From: Modestobacter sp.
GTDB lineage: Bacteria > Actinomycetota > Actinomycetes > Mycobacteriales > Geodermatophilaceae
Direction of reading: 5' to 3'
Length of the DNA stretch: 13,717 nt
Assembly: GCA_025963425.1 (NCBI GenBank)
Contig: JAOPUQ010000370.1
Span: forward strand, 1-13,717
Part shown: piece by piece, positions 1-7,909 of the stretch
Layout: the number at the start of each line of letters is the position of its first letter
How positions within the stretch are numbered: the stretch's first letter is position 1
Program-made: the position numbers and the translations under genes
The notes under the pieces: model-generated
The model's database searches: none
What the model was told of the DNA's origin: nothing
What the model saw: only the letters and a program-made list of their open reading frames with translations

Positions 1-1
1 G

Positions 2-577
2 CCGGAGGCTCCCGCGCCACCCCGGGCCCTCGGCGCGCCGGTGCCCGAGGTGGCCGGTGGCGTCATCGCAACCCTGGTCGTGCTGCGGTTCGGCCTCACC
101 CCGCAGCTGGCGGCGTGGCTGTGGTTCGCGCTGGTCGGGCTACTGCTGTCCCTCGTCGACGTGCGGGAGAAGCTGCTGCCCAACCGTGTGCTCGCGCCGG
201 GGACGGCGGTCACCGCGCTGCTCCTCGCCGTCGCGGCGGCGGTCGAGGGGACCTGGGCCGACCTCGTGCGTGCCCTGCTGGCGGCGGCGACCGGCTTCGC
301 CGTCCTGCTGGCCATGGTCGCCGTCGCACCCGCGGGTCTGGGCATGGGCGACGTGAAGCTCGCCGGCCTGCTCGGCCTCGTCCTCGGGTGGCTGGGCTGG
401 CCGTCGGTGCTGTTCGGCTTCCTCCTCGGCTTCGTGGCCCAGGCCGTCGTCGGACTGGCGCTGCTGGCCTTCCGGCGGGCCGGGCTCCGCACCGACCTGC
501 CGTTCGGCCCGGCGTTGCTCGCCGGGACGCTCGCCGCCGCCCTGCTGGCCGACCTCTGGGCCGTCCGCACCGGCTGA
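2..577 (+). CDS. tadV: Prepilin peptidase (A24 family, TadV/CpaA-like), 5' end outside window
   Basis: This is an inner-membrane aspartic peptidase that removes the leader of Flp pilin and TadE-type pseudopilins on the cytoplasmic side. The frame is open from base 2. A GTG at 41 could start a 178-aa product, but it has no Shine-Dalgarno and the reading frame continues upstream, so the true start is probably outside the window. Counted from that GTG, the first catalytic Asp is D40 (SLVDVREKLLPN) and the second is D104 in the GxGD motif (GLGMGDVKLAGLLG). Hydrophobic stretches around residues 5-40, 55-70, 78-98, 105-140 and 155-172 fit the multi-pass A24 fold. The N-terminal Cys-rich methylase domain of PilD is not seen, as expected for Tad peptidases. 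Its position just before flp supports the call. Confidence is high for the family and low for the start. Confidence 0.9.
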   Translation, partial: PEAPAPPRALGAPVPEVAGGVIATLVVLRFGLTPQLAAWLWFALVGLLLSLVDVREKLLPNRVLAPGTAVTALLLAVAAAVEGTWADLVRALLAAATGFAVLLAMVAVAPAGLGMGDVKLAGLLGLVLGWLGWPSVLFGFLLGFVAQAVVGLALLAFRRAGLRTDLPFGPALLAGTLAAALLADLWAVRTG

Positions 578-788
578 CCGGGCCGCCCGGCCTCCGGGGT
601 GCCGTTCCCCGGCCGGGTGTCACCCGGCCGGGGCGCGACCCGGGCCGCCCGGGGGCCCTCACCCCTCCGGGTGAGCCCGCTGCGAGCTGATTCCACCCGG
701 AACCGGTCGTGGTCGATAGATCCCCGTAGCCGCACCCCGAGTCACCACGACCCGATCAGGCGACGGCGAACGCACACAGGAGACCACC
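578..788 (+). other. Intergenic region between prepilin peptidase and flp: hairpin cluster and flp leader
   Basis: This is a 211-base gap without a convincing gene. Its first half is a run of GC hairpins (578-590, 607-633, 639-653 and 658-675). The second half, about 676-777, is less structured and should hold the flp promoter. I could not assign a -35/-10 pair with confidence. A sequence GATAGAT at 715-721 could be part of a -10 element but has no matching -35. The Flp Shine-Dalgarno AGGAGA lies at 778-783, five bases before the GTG. I infer that flp and the genes after it have a promoter here, separate from the peptidase. Confidence 0.5.
607..633 (+). terminator. Strong GC hairpin after prepilin peptidase, possible terminator
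   Basis: CCCCGGCCGGGTG (607-619) and CACCCGGCCGGGG (621-633) are perfect 13-base inverted copies around a single base. In RNA this gives about a 12-bp stem with a three-base loop. It lies 30 bases after the peptidase stop. No T-run follows, so it is not a canonical intrinsic terminator, but U-poor hairpins are commonly proposed as terminators or 3'-end stabilisers in actinobacteria. Being palindromic it could act on either strand. The hairpin is seen in the sequence; its role is inferred. Confidence 0.5.
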
Positions 789-992
789 GTGACGACGTTC
801 TTCCAGGCCCTCTACACCCTGTCCTTCACCGCCGTCGACCGCGTCAAGGCGGTCAAGGAGGAGAAGGGTGCCTCCGCCGTCGAGTACGCGCTGCTGGTCG
901 GCCTCATCGCCGCCGCCGTCGTCGTGGCCGTCGGGGTCTTCAGCGGCAAGCTGTCGACCTTGTTCAACGCCATCAACCTGAACGGCCGGTGA
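789..992 (+). CDS. flp: Flp-type major pilin prepilin
   Basis: This is the structural subunit of the Tad pilus, 67 aa, a usual Flp length. GTG start with AGGAGA at 778-783. Residues 1-27 form a leader rich in Lys/Glu near its end (KAVKEEKG), followed by the processing site G27/A28. Mature residues begin ASAVEYALLVG, with the conserved Glu at +5 (E32) and Tyr at +6, the hallmark of Flp pilins. A single hydrophobic helix at about 33-52 anchors the precursor and later packs in the filament core. The short polar tail contains two Asn (NAINLNG). The gene is flanked on both sides by about 210 bases of hairpin-rich DNA, unlike the tightly packed genes downstream, which fits separate and stronger expression of the pilin. 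Confidence 0.95.
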   Translation: MTTFFQALYTLSFTAVDRVKAVKEEKGASAVEYALLVGLIAAAVVVAVGVFSGKLSTLFNAINLNGR

Positions 993-1030
993 CCCGGGAC
1001 CTCGCTGAGAGGTCGACGGGTCGTGGCGAG

Positions 1031-1060
1031 GCGGCGCGGTTCCTCCGGGAGCCGCGCCGC
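1031..1060 (+). terminator. 13-bp stem hairpin with C(UCCG)G tetraloop after flp, possible attenuator or 3'-end stabiliser
   Basis: GCGGCGCGGTTCC (1031-1043) pairs with GGAGCCGCGCCGC (1048-1060) with one U-G wobble around the loop UCCG. A C-G pair closes a UNCG-class tetraloop, known to be exceptionally stable in RNA. It starts 39 bases past the flp stop. No U-tract follows. It is probably a partial terminator or the 3' end that protects pilin mRNA. Confidence 0.5.
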
Positions 1061-1132
1061 TGGCACGTGCCCGTCCAGCAGCCGGGTCCATTCCGGCGCA
1101 GGTCCGCCGATACCTGGTGCGGACCGTCGGTC

Positions 1133-1160
1133 GGCCCCCGGCCCCCGGCCCCCGGCCCTC
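1133..1160. repeat. GGCCCCC 7-base tandem repeat, three perfect and one imperfect copy
   Basis: GGCCCCC occurs at 1133-1139, 1140-1146 and 1147-1153, followed by GGCCCTC at 1154-1160. It is non-coding and lies about 30 bases before the tadE ribosome-binding site. Such a run could vary in copy number by slippage, but no function is evident. Confidence 0.7.
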
Positions 1161-1204
1161 CGGCTGCAGAGCCGAGCACCGACCCAGCAGAGGGGAGACC
1201 GACC

Positions 1205-1633
1205 GTGCGCACGCAGTGCCGTCCCGCGCCGCCGCGCAGTCGTCTCGCCGGCCGGCTCCTGGGCGAACGTGGCGCCGCCGCGGTCGAGTTCGCCCTCGTC
1301 GTGCCCGTACTCGTCTTCCTGCTCCTGGGCATCATCGAGTACAGCAAGGCCTTCCAGGTGCAGGCGACCCTGGCCGACGCCGCCCGGGAGGGCGCGCGCG
1401 TCATGGCGCTGGCCAACGACTCGGGCAGCGCCCGCACCGCCGTGAAGACGGCGGCCACCACCGTGTCGCTCGCCGACGCCCAGATCACCGTCACGCCGGC
1501 CAGCTGCGCCGGCGCCGCGCTCACCGCCAACGTGACGGTGACCGTGACGTACCACCAGCCCTTCCTGTCCGGCTTCCTCGGCGGCACCGGCGTCGACCTG
1601 ACCGGGACGGCGGTCATGCGATGCGGCGGCTGA
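1205..1633 (+). CDS. tadE: TadE-family pseudopilin
   Basis: 142 aa. This is a minor pilin-like component of the Tad system, processed by the prepilin peptidase. The GTG at 1205 was chosen because AGGGGAG (1191-1197) sits seven bases upstream and the N-terminus then fits the family; the frame stays open farther upstream without coding character. A basic cytoplasmic leader ends ERG23, followed by A24 and Glu at +5 (E28) in the motif GAAAVEFALVVPVL, the TadE-like signature. The hydrophobic helix spans about 27-45, then a region with ADAAREGARVMAL typical of TadE and a beta-rich exported tail. Two exported Cys (in PASCAG and VMRCGG) could form a disulfide. The 3' end overlaps the next gene by 13 bases, so the two are probably translationally coupled. 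Confidence 0.92.
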   Translation: MRTQCRPAPPRSRLAGRLLGERGAAAVEFALVVPVLVFLLLGIIEYSKAFQVQATLADAAREGARVMALANDSGSARTAVKTAATTVSLADAQITVTPASCAGAALTANVTVTVTYHQPFLSGFLGGTGVDLTGTAVMRCGG

Positions 1634-2661
1634 CCGAACGGCTCACCCGCCCGCTCCCGCCGATGCGGCTGCGCGACGAGAAGGGCGCTGCTGCCGTCTT
1701 CGTCGCGCTCACGATGACGATGCTCGTGGGCTGCGCGGCGATCGCCGTCGACGTCTCGTCGATGTACGCCGACCGCCATCAGCTGCAGAACGGCGCCGAC
1801 GCCGCGGCCCTGGCCGTCGCCCTCGACTGCGCCCGCAACCTGTGCGGCGACGTCGTCGGCACCGCGACCACCGCGGTGCGGGCCAACACCACGGCGGCCG
1901 ACGCGGCGGATGCGACCATCGGCTCCCCGACGGTGACGGTGACCGGCCGGTCGACCACCGTCACAGCCCGGGCCACCTCGAACCACTTCTTCGCTCCGGT
2001 GCTCGGCCGTTCGTCCGACGACGTGACCGCCCGCTCGTCCGCGACCTGGATCCCGACCACCCGTGGGCGGGCCAACTTCCCGCTGGCCATCTCCTACTGC
2101 GAGTACCAGGGACAGATCGCCCGCCATCCGCTGGGCAACACGACCACCTACCGGATCAACGCGACCACCCAGCTGGGCGGCAGCTGCAACGGTCCCAGCG
2201 GGACCACCCTGAGCGGCTACGCGGTGACCCAGCCGGACACCGCTGCCGGCTGCCGCACCACCTCGACACTCGGCAGCACCGTGGCCGGGTATGCCGACGG
2301 GGACGGCGGTTCGTACGGCGGTTCGTACGGCGGGTGGTACGGCAGTTGGTACGGCGCTGGCTACGGGTCCGGGTACGGGCTGCCCGCCACGTGCACCACC
2401 GCCTACCTGGGCAGCCTCTACGGCAGCGACCTGCTGATCCCGGTCTGGGACAAGGTGTCCGGCAGTGGCACCGACATGCGCTTCCGCGTGTACGGCTACG
2501 CCGCGTTCCACTTCATGGGCGCCGATCCCTACTCGTCGGACCCGGCGCTGATCGGCTACTTCACCCACGCCGCGCAGCAGTCCGACGCCACCACCGCCAG
2601 CACCCTCACCACCGCGCCCGACCTCGGTGCGCGTTCCGTCTACCTCAGCAAGCAGGGATGA
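1621..2661 (+). CDS. tadG: TadG-like exported pilus assembly protein with GGxY repeat
   Basis: 346 aa from ATG 1621, inside the end of tadE. The N-terminus (RDEKGAAAVFVALTMTMLVG...AIAVDVSSMY) is the TadE/TadG N-terminal domain: a short basic segment, one membrane helix at about 23-46, then ADRHQLQNGADAAALAVALD. The +5 position after G22 is Phe, not Glu, so it is unlikely to be processed like TadE or Flp. The rest is predicted outside the membrane, has six Cys (possible disulfides), many Thr/Ser, and at residues 229-252 six tetrads GGSY GGSY GGWY GSWY GAGY GSGY. I see no von Willebrand A metal site (DxSxS), which longer TadG proteins carry. It probably acts at the cell surface in pilus anchoring or adhesion, but that is not proven. 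The stop overlaps an upstream in-frame ATG of cpaB. Confidence 0.85.
   Translation: MRRLTERLTRPLPPMRLRDEKGAAAVFVALTMTMLVGCAAIAVDVSSMYADRHQLQNGADAAALAVALDCARNLCGDVVGTATTAVRANTTAADAADATIGSPTVTVTGRSTTVTARATSNHFFAPVLGRSSDDVTARSSATWIPTTRGRANFPLAISYCEYQGQIARHPLGNTTTYRINATTQLGGSCNGPSGTTLSGYAVTQPDTAAGCRTTSTLGSTVAGYADGDGGSYGGSYGGWYGSWYGAGYGSGYGLPATCTTAYLGSLYGSDLLIPVWDKVSGSGTDMRFRVYGYAAFHFMGADPYSSDPALIGYFTHAAQQSDATTASTLTTAPDLGARSVYLSKQG
2305..2376 (+). repeat. 12-base tandem repeat encoding six Gly-Gly-x-Tyr tetrads
   Basis: Six consecutive 12-base units lie in frame within the TadG-like gene. Units 1 and 2 (2305-2316, 2317-2328) are identical GGCGGTTCGTAC. Unit 3 (2329-2340) and unit 4 (2341-2352) have Trp (TGG) at the third codon. 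Units 5 and 6 (2353-2364, 2365-2376) have Gly there. Every unit ends in TAC. Copy-number change by slippage would keep the reading frame. Confidence 0.9.
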
Positions 2662-2666
2662 CCGCC

Positions 2667-3395
2667 ATGCGACGCCGGTTCCTCGCCCTCCTCGCGGCCT
2701 TCCTCCTGGCCGCCTTCGGGGCCGCGGTCCTGATCCAGTACGTGCGGACCGCTGAGGAGCGGGCCCAGGCCGGCGAGGTGGTCGTGCCCGTCTACGTGGT
2801 CACCACCGAGGTGGGGACCGGTACGGACGCCGGGGCCGTCAGCGGCGCGGTCACCCTCGAGTCGGTGCCCGCCCGCCTCCTGGCCCCCGGAGCGGTGCAG
2901 GACCAGAACACCCTGGCCCAGATGGCCGGCATGGTCACCGGTGCGGACCTGCTGCCCGGGGAGCAGCTGGTGACCGGCCGGTTCGTCGACCCCTCCGTCC
3001 TGCTGCCCGTCGAGGCGGTCCCGCCCCCGGAGGGGACGCAGGAGGTCAGCCTGACGTTGGAGCCGCAGCGCGCCGTCGACGGCCACCTCGTCCCGGGGAG
3101 CCGGGTGGGCGTCTTCGTGACCGTCCCGGTGGTCGACGCCAAGACCGGCAAGGCGCTGGCCGGCACCGGCCTCGCCGTCACCGACGTGCTCGTCACCCGG
3201 GTGTCCGGGGGGACCAGCAGCAGCGCCGACGGCGCCGGTCAGTCCGCGGTCAACGTGACCCTCGCGGTGGCAGCCGAGGATGCGGCCACGGTCATCTCGG
3301 GGATGGCGCAGAACGCCGTCTGGCTTTCGCTTCAGTCCCCGGGCTCGGCTGCCGACACCCCACTCACCACCAGCAGCACGGGAGACGACCAGTGA
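2667..3395 (+). CDS. cpaB: CpaB/RcpC-like Tad pilus assembly protein with SAF domain
   Basis: 242 aa. One N-terminal membrane helix (about 5-24, after MRRR) is followed by an exported SAF-type domain at about residues 37-108 (VVPVYVVTTEVGTGTD... AVTLESVPARLL...LLPGEQLVTGRF) and an RcpC-like beta domain to about residue 220. In CpaB/RcpC proteins of diderms this part works at the secretin or binds the cell envelope; here, with no secretin gene seen, a peptidoglycan-side role is more likely. ATG 2667 was chosen because AGGGA (2654-2658) is well spaced from it. ATG 2658, overlapping the tadG-like stop as ATGA, would add three residues but has the Shine-Dalgarno too close. The 3' end overlaps cpaE by four bases (GTGA). 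Confidence 0.87.
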   Translation: MRRRFLALLAAFLLAAFGAAVLIQYVRTAEERAQAGEVVVPVYVVTTEVGTGTDAGAVSGAVTLESVPARLLAPGAVQDQNTLAQMAGMVTGADLLPGEQLVTGRFVDPSVLLPVEAVPPPEGTQEVSLTLEPQRAVDGHLVPGSRVGVFVTVPVVDAKTGKALAGTGLAVTDVLVTRVSGGTSSSADGAGQSAVNVTLAVAAEDAATVISGMAQNAVWLSLQSPGSAADTPLTTSSTGDDQ

Positions 3396-4572
3396 CGCAG
3401 GTCCTGACCATCGGCGTCGGCGCCGAGCTCGTCCAGCGCTTCTCCGCGGCCAGCGGCGGTGGCCTCGTGTCCCTGGGCGTCGAGGCGCTGGGTGCCGACC
3501 CCGGCCTGCTCGACCACCTCGCGGCGAGCCCTCCCGAGATGGTGGTGCTGGGCCCCGGCGTCCCGCTCGACCACGCGTTCGTGATCTCCGGACACGTCGA
3601 GGTCGCCGCACCCACCACCAGCGTCGTCGTCATCGCCCCGAGCGACCCCGACCTCTGGATGGCGGCCATGCGCGCCGGCGTCCGGGACGTGCTCTCCCCG
3701 AACGCGACGCTCGCCGACGTGACGGCTGTCGTCTTCCGGGCTGGAGAGCTCGCCCGGGCGCGCCGGGAGGCGGTCGCGGTGGACCCGGCGACCGCGGCCA
3801 CGGGGAATCGGGTGATCGTGGTCGCCTCCCCGAAGGGCGGGGTCGGCAAGACCACCGTCGCGACCAACCTCGCCCTCGGCCTGGCCGCCTCCGGTCCCGG
3901 CTCGACCGTGCTGGTCGATCTGGATCTGCAGTTCGGCGACGTGGCCAGCGCGCTGGCGCTCACTCCGCAGTACTCGCTGCCCGACACGGTGCACGGGGCG
4001 GCGAGCAACGACCCGCTCGTGCTCAAGACCTTCCTCACCCGGCACCCCTCCGGCCTGAGCGTGGTCGCCGGCAGCGACTCCCCGGCCGCCGGCGACGCGG
4101 TCACCGCCGCGGAGGCCGGCCGGCTGGTCGAGACGCTGAGCCGGGAGTTCTGCTACGTCGTCATCGACACCGCGCCGGGCCTGACCGACCACACGCTCAC
4201 CGTGCTCGAGCAGGCGACCGACCTGGTCCTGATGAGCAGCATGGACGTGCCCGGCGTCCGCGGACTGCGCAAGGAGCTCGACGTGCTGACCGAGCTCCAC
4301 CTCGTCCCGGCCGGGCGGCACCTGGTGCTCAACGGCGTCGACTCCGCCGGTGCCCTGTCGATGGAGGACGTCGAGGACACCATCGGAGCGCCGCTGGACC
4401 TCGTGCTGCCCCGGCACAACGCCGTCCCGCTGTCGACGAACACCGGCGTTCCCCTGCTGCAGGCCGGTGGCAAGGACCCGGTGACCCGTGGCCTGCAGAC
4501 GCTCCTCCAGCAGTTCCTGCCGCCGGCCCCCGCCCGGCGGGGTGTGTTCGGGCGCCGCCGGGCCGGTGCCCG

Positions 4573-4576
<4 letters not shown>
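3392..4576 (+). CDS. cpaE: CpaE/TadZ-like pilus localisation ATPase (MinD/ParA family)
   Basis: 394 aa, GTG start with GGGAG at 3380-3384. Residues 1 to about 125 look like the degenerate receiver-like domain of CpaE/TadZ (VVVIAPSDPDLWMAAMRAGVRDVLSP). The MinD/ParA ATPase follows: deviant Walker A KGGVGKT at 148-154, VLVDLDLQFGD at about 173-183 (the activating Asp region and FGD typical of CpaE) and YVVIDTAPGLTDH at about 225-237. The tail is Arg-rich (RRGVFGRRRAGAR), which may bind membrane or DNA. The role known for the family is to place the pilus machine in the cell, often at a pole, by recruiting the TadA ATPase. It overlaps cpaB and tadA by four bases each. Confidence 0.93.
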
Positions 4577-6068
<1,492 letters not shown>

Positions 6069-6069
<1 letters not shown>

Positions 6070-7007
6070 TGTCGCCGCTGCTCGGCTCCGCGATCGGTGC
6101 CTGCGCGCTGGCCATCCTGCTGGCGGTCGCCGCGCTGACCGTGCCGGGTCGGACCCGGGTGGACCGCAGCCGGCTCGACCCGACCGTCCGGCCGGCCGCA
6201 ACCGGCTGGTCCGGGTTCGCGGTCGGCGCGGGCCGCCTCACCGAGCGGGTGCTGCGCCGGTTGGGTCGCCGCGAGGCGCTGGCGGCCGCACTGGAGCGGG
6301 CGGGCGTGCACCGCAGCCCGGCCCAGGTCGCCTCCCTGAGCGCGGTCGGGATCGTGGCCGGTCATGTGCTGGGCGTACTGCTGGGCGGTCTGCTGGTCGG
6401 CCTCGTGTTCGCCTGCCTGACGCCCGTCGTCGTGAAGGTGACCCTGGACGTGCTGGCCCGGCGGCGCCGGGCTGCCTTCACCGACCAGCTCGACGACTCC
6501 CTGCACCTCATGGCCAGCAGCCTCCGTGCGGGATACAGCGTCCTGCGCGCGCTCGACGCCGTCTCGCGGGACACCGAGGCCCCCACCTCCGAGGAGTTCT
6601 CCCGGGTGGTCAACGAGGTGCGCGTCGGGCGGGACGTCAACGTCGCGCTCGACGAGGTGGCGGTGCGCACCGCCAGCGACGACTTCGCCTGGGTGGCCCA
6701 GGCCATCGCCATCCACCGTGAGGTCGGCGGCAACCTCGCCGAGGTGCTCGACCGGGTCGGCGCCACGATCCGGGAGCGCAATCAGCTGCGCCGGCAGGCG
6801 CGGGCACTGTCGGCCGAGGGACGGGTCTCGGCAGCCGTCCTGCTGCTGCTGCCGCCGGTCGCCGGCGGCCTGCTGGCGCTCGTCTCGCCGGAGTACATGG
6901 GCCGGCTGACCGGGACCCCGACGGGTCTGCTCATGCTGGTCACGGCCGGCCTGCTCATGCTGGTCGGCGGACTCTGGGTCCGCCAGGTCGTCAAGGTGCG
7001 GTTCTGA
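6069..7007 (+). CDS. tadB: TadB-like inner-membrane platform protein (T2SSF domain)
   Basis: 312 aa, ATG overlapping the tadA stop by one base. Together with TadC it forms the membrane platform on which the TadA ATPase acts. Membrane segments lie at about 5-24, 93-127 (two close helices), 252-275 and 283-303. The type II secretion F domain runs from about residue 137, with FTDQLDDSLHLMASSLRAGYSVLRAL at the start and EVGGNLAEVLDRVGATIRER at 218-237, the classic GF/TadB pattern. Residues 40-90 are a basic cytoplasmic linker. The C-terminus overlaps tadC by one base, so the two platform subunits are coupled in translation. All expected features are present and nothing looks broken. Confidence 0.94.
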
Positions 7008-7891
7008 TGCCCGCGCTCGTCTGGGTGGCTGTCGCGGCCGTCGTGCTCCCGATGGGACTGCTCGTCCAGACCGTGCTGTCGCACCCGGGCCGGGCCCTGG
7101 CCACCACCCGGCGCAACCTGACCCGGGGCCTGTTCACGCCGGCGTTCGAGGTCGGCTCACTGGAGGCGCGCACCGGTTCGGGGGCCGTCCTGCGCGCGCT
7201 GACGCCCGACGCGTCTGCACGCCGGCTGCGGCGCATGCTGGAGATCGCCGGCCGGCCCGCCGAGCTCACCATGACCCGGCTGCTGTGGGCCAAGCTCGCG
7301 CTCGCGCTGGTCGCGCTGCTGGTCGGCGTCCTGCAGGCCGCCGGCCGGGGCAGCGCGCTGGGCTGGACCGTCGTCCTGACGGTCGTGCTCGTCGCCTACC
7401 ACCTGCCCGAGCTGGCGATGTACGGGCGCGGGCAGGAGCGGCAGAAGGCGATCGCCCGGGAACTGCCCGACGTGCTCGACCAGATGACGATCGCCGTCGA
7501 GGCCGGGCTCGGCTTCGAGGCCGCCCTCGCCCGGGCGGCCACCACCGGCAAGGGCGCCCTGGCGGAGGAGCTCGTGCGCACCCTGCAGGACGTCACCGTC
7601 GGGCGCCCGCGGCGCGAGGCCTACAACGCGCTGGTCCGCCGTACCCAGGTCACCGACCTGAAGCGGTTCGTCAGCGCGATCAACCAGGCGGACACCTACG
7701 GCATCGCCATTGCCGACGTACTGCGGATCCAGGCCGACGAGATGCGCATCAAGCGCCGGCAGCGCGCCGAGGAGCAGGCCATGAAGGTGCCGGTCAACGT
7801 CACCTTCCCGCTGATCGTCTGCATCCTCCCGGCGCTGCTGATCGTGGTCGCCGGCCCGGCGGTCCTGGGGCTCGCCGGCGTGTTCGGCTGA
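7007..7891 (+). CDS. tadC: TadC-like inner-membrane platform protein (T2SSF domain)
   Basis: 294 aa, second platform subunit and last gene of the Tad operon. ATG overlaps the tadB stop; AAGG at 6993-6996 may help initiation. Helices lie at about 3-23, 92-110, 119-136 and 265-290. The T2SSF domain (about 147-280) contains ELPDVLDQMTIAVEAGLGFEAAL, then FVSAINQADTYGIAIADVLR and the typical ADEMRIKRRQRAEEQAMKVPV before the last membrane span (FPLIVCILPALLIVVAGPAVL). The product ends VFG, and its stop is four bases from the stop of the convergent gene on the other strand. No TadD/TadF-like genes follow, as in other compact actinobacterial Tad loci. Confidence 0.94.
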   Translation: MPALVWVAVAAVVLPMGLLVQTVLSHPGRALATTRRNLTRGLFTPAFEVGSLEARTGSGAVLRALTPDASARRLRRMLEIAGRPAELTMTRLLWAKLALALVALLVGVLQAAGRGSALGWTVVLTVVLVAYHLPELAMYGRGQERQKAIARELPDVLDQMTIAVEAGLGFEAALARAATTGKGALAEELVRTLQDVTVGRPRREAYNALVRRTQVTDLKRFVSAINQADTYGIAIADVLRIQADEMRIKRRQRAEEQAMKVPVNVTFPLIVCILPALLIVVAGPAVLGLAGVFG

Positions 7892-7909
7892 GCCGTCAGA
7901 AGCCGAACA
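7881..7909. terminator. Inverted repeat spanning both convergent stop codons, candidate bidirectional terminator
   Basis: TGTTCGGCT (7881-7889) and AGCCGAACA (7901-7909) are perfect 9-base inverted copies with an 11-base loop. The tadC stop (7889-7891) starts at the edge of the left arm and runs into the loop. The reverse-strand stop (7896-7898) is also in the loop. Both proteins end in a Phe-Gly-containing tail, which is how the two arms arise. No T-run follows on either strand. The intergenic space is only four bases, so this is the only structure available to end either transcript. Function is inferred. Confidence 0.5.

Larger units (their letters stand above)
993..1204 (+). other. Intergenic region between flp and tadE with three hairpins and a 7-base tandem repeat
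   Basis: This 212-base gap has no credible gene. It contains a 6-bp hairpin right after the flp stop (GACCTC 998-1003 / GAGGTC 1009-1014), the large UNCG-loop hairpin at 1031-1060, a 7-bp hairpin (GGTCCGC 1101-1107 / GCGGACC 1119-1125) and a GGCCCCC tandem repeat at 1133-1160. It ends with a strong ribosome site for tadE, AGGGGAG at 1191-1197. The likely role is to uncouple pilin mRNA from the assembly genes by partial termination, processing or 3'-end protection. That role is inference. Confidence 0.55.

Noticed and set aside
713..721. GTCGATAG as the -10 of a flagellar-type (sigma-28-like) promoter for flp
   Set aside because: It matches only partly and no TAAA-like -35 lies at the required distance.
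1133..1160. GGCCCCC repeats as a phase-variation switch
   Set aside because: They lie outside any coding frame and not in an evident promoter spacer, so a change in number has no clear effect.
973..2568. Long open frame on the - strand (about 531 codons) opposite flp, tadE and tadG
   Set aside because: It is rich in Arg, Gly, Ala and Val with no domain sense and runs opposite clear Tad genes; long antisense frames are normal at this GC level.
1621..2661. von Willebrand A domain in the TadG-like protein
   Set aside because: No DxSxS metal site or matching pattern could be found; only the N-terminal TadG-type segment is clear.
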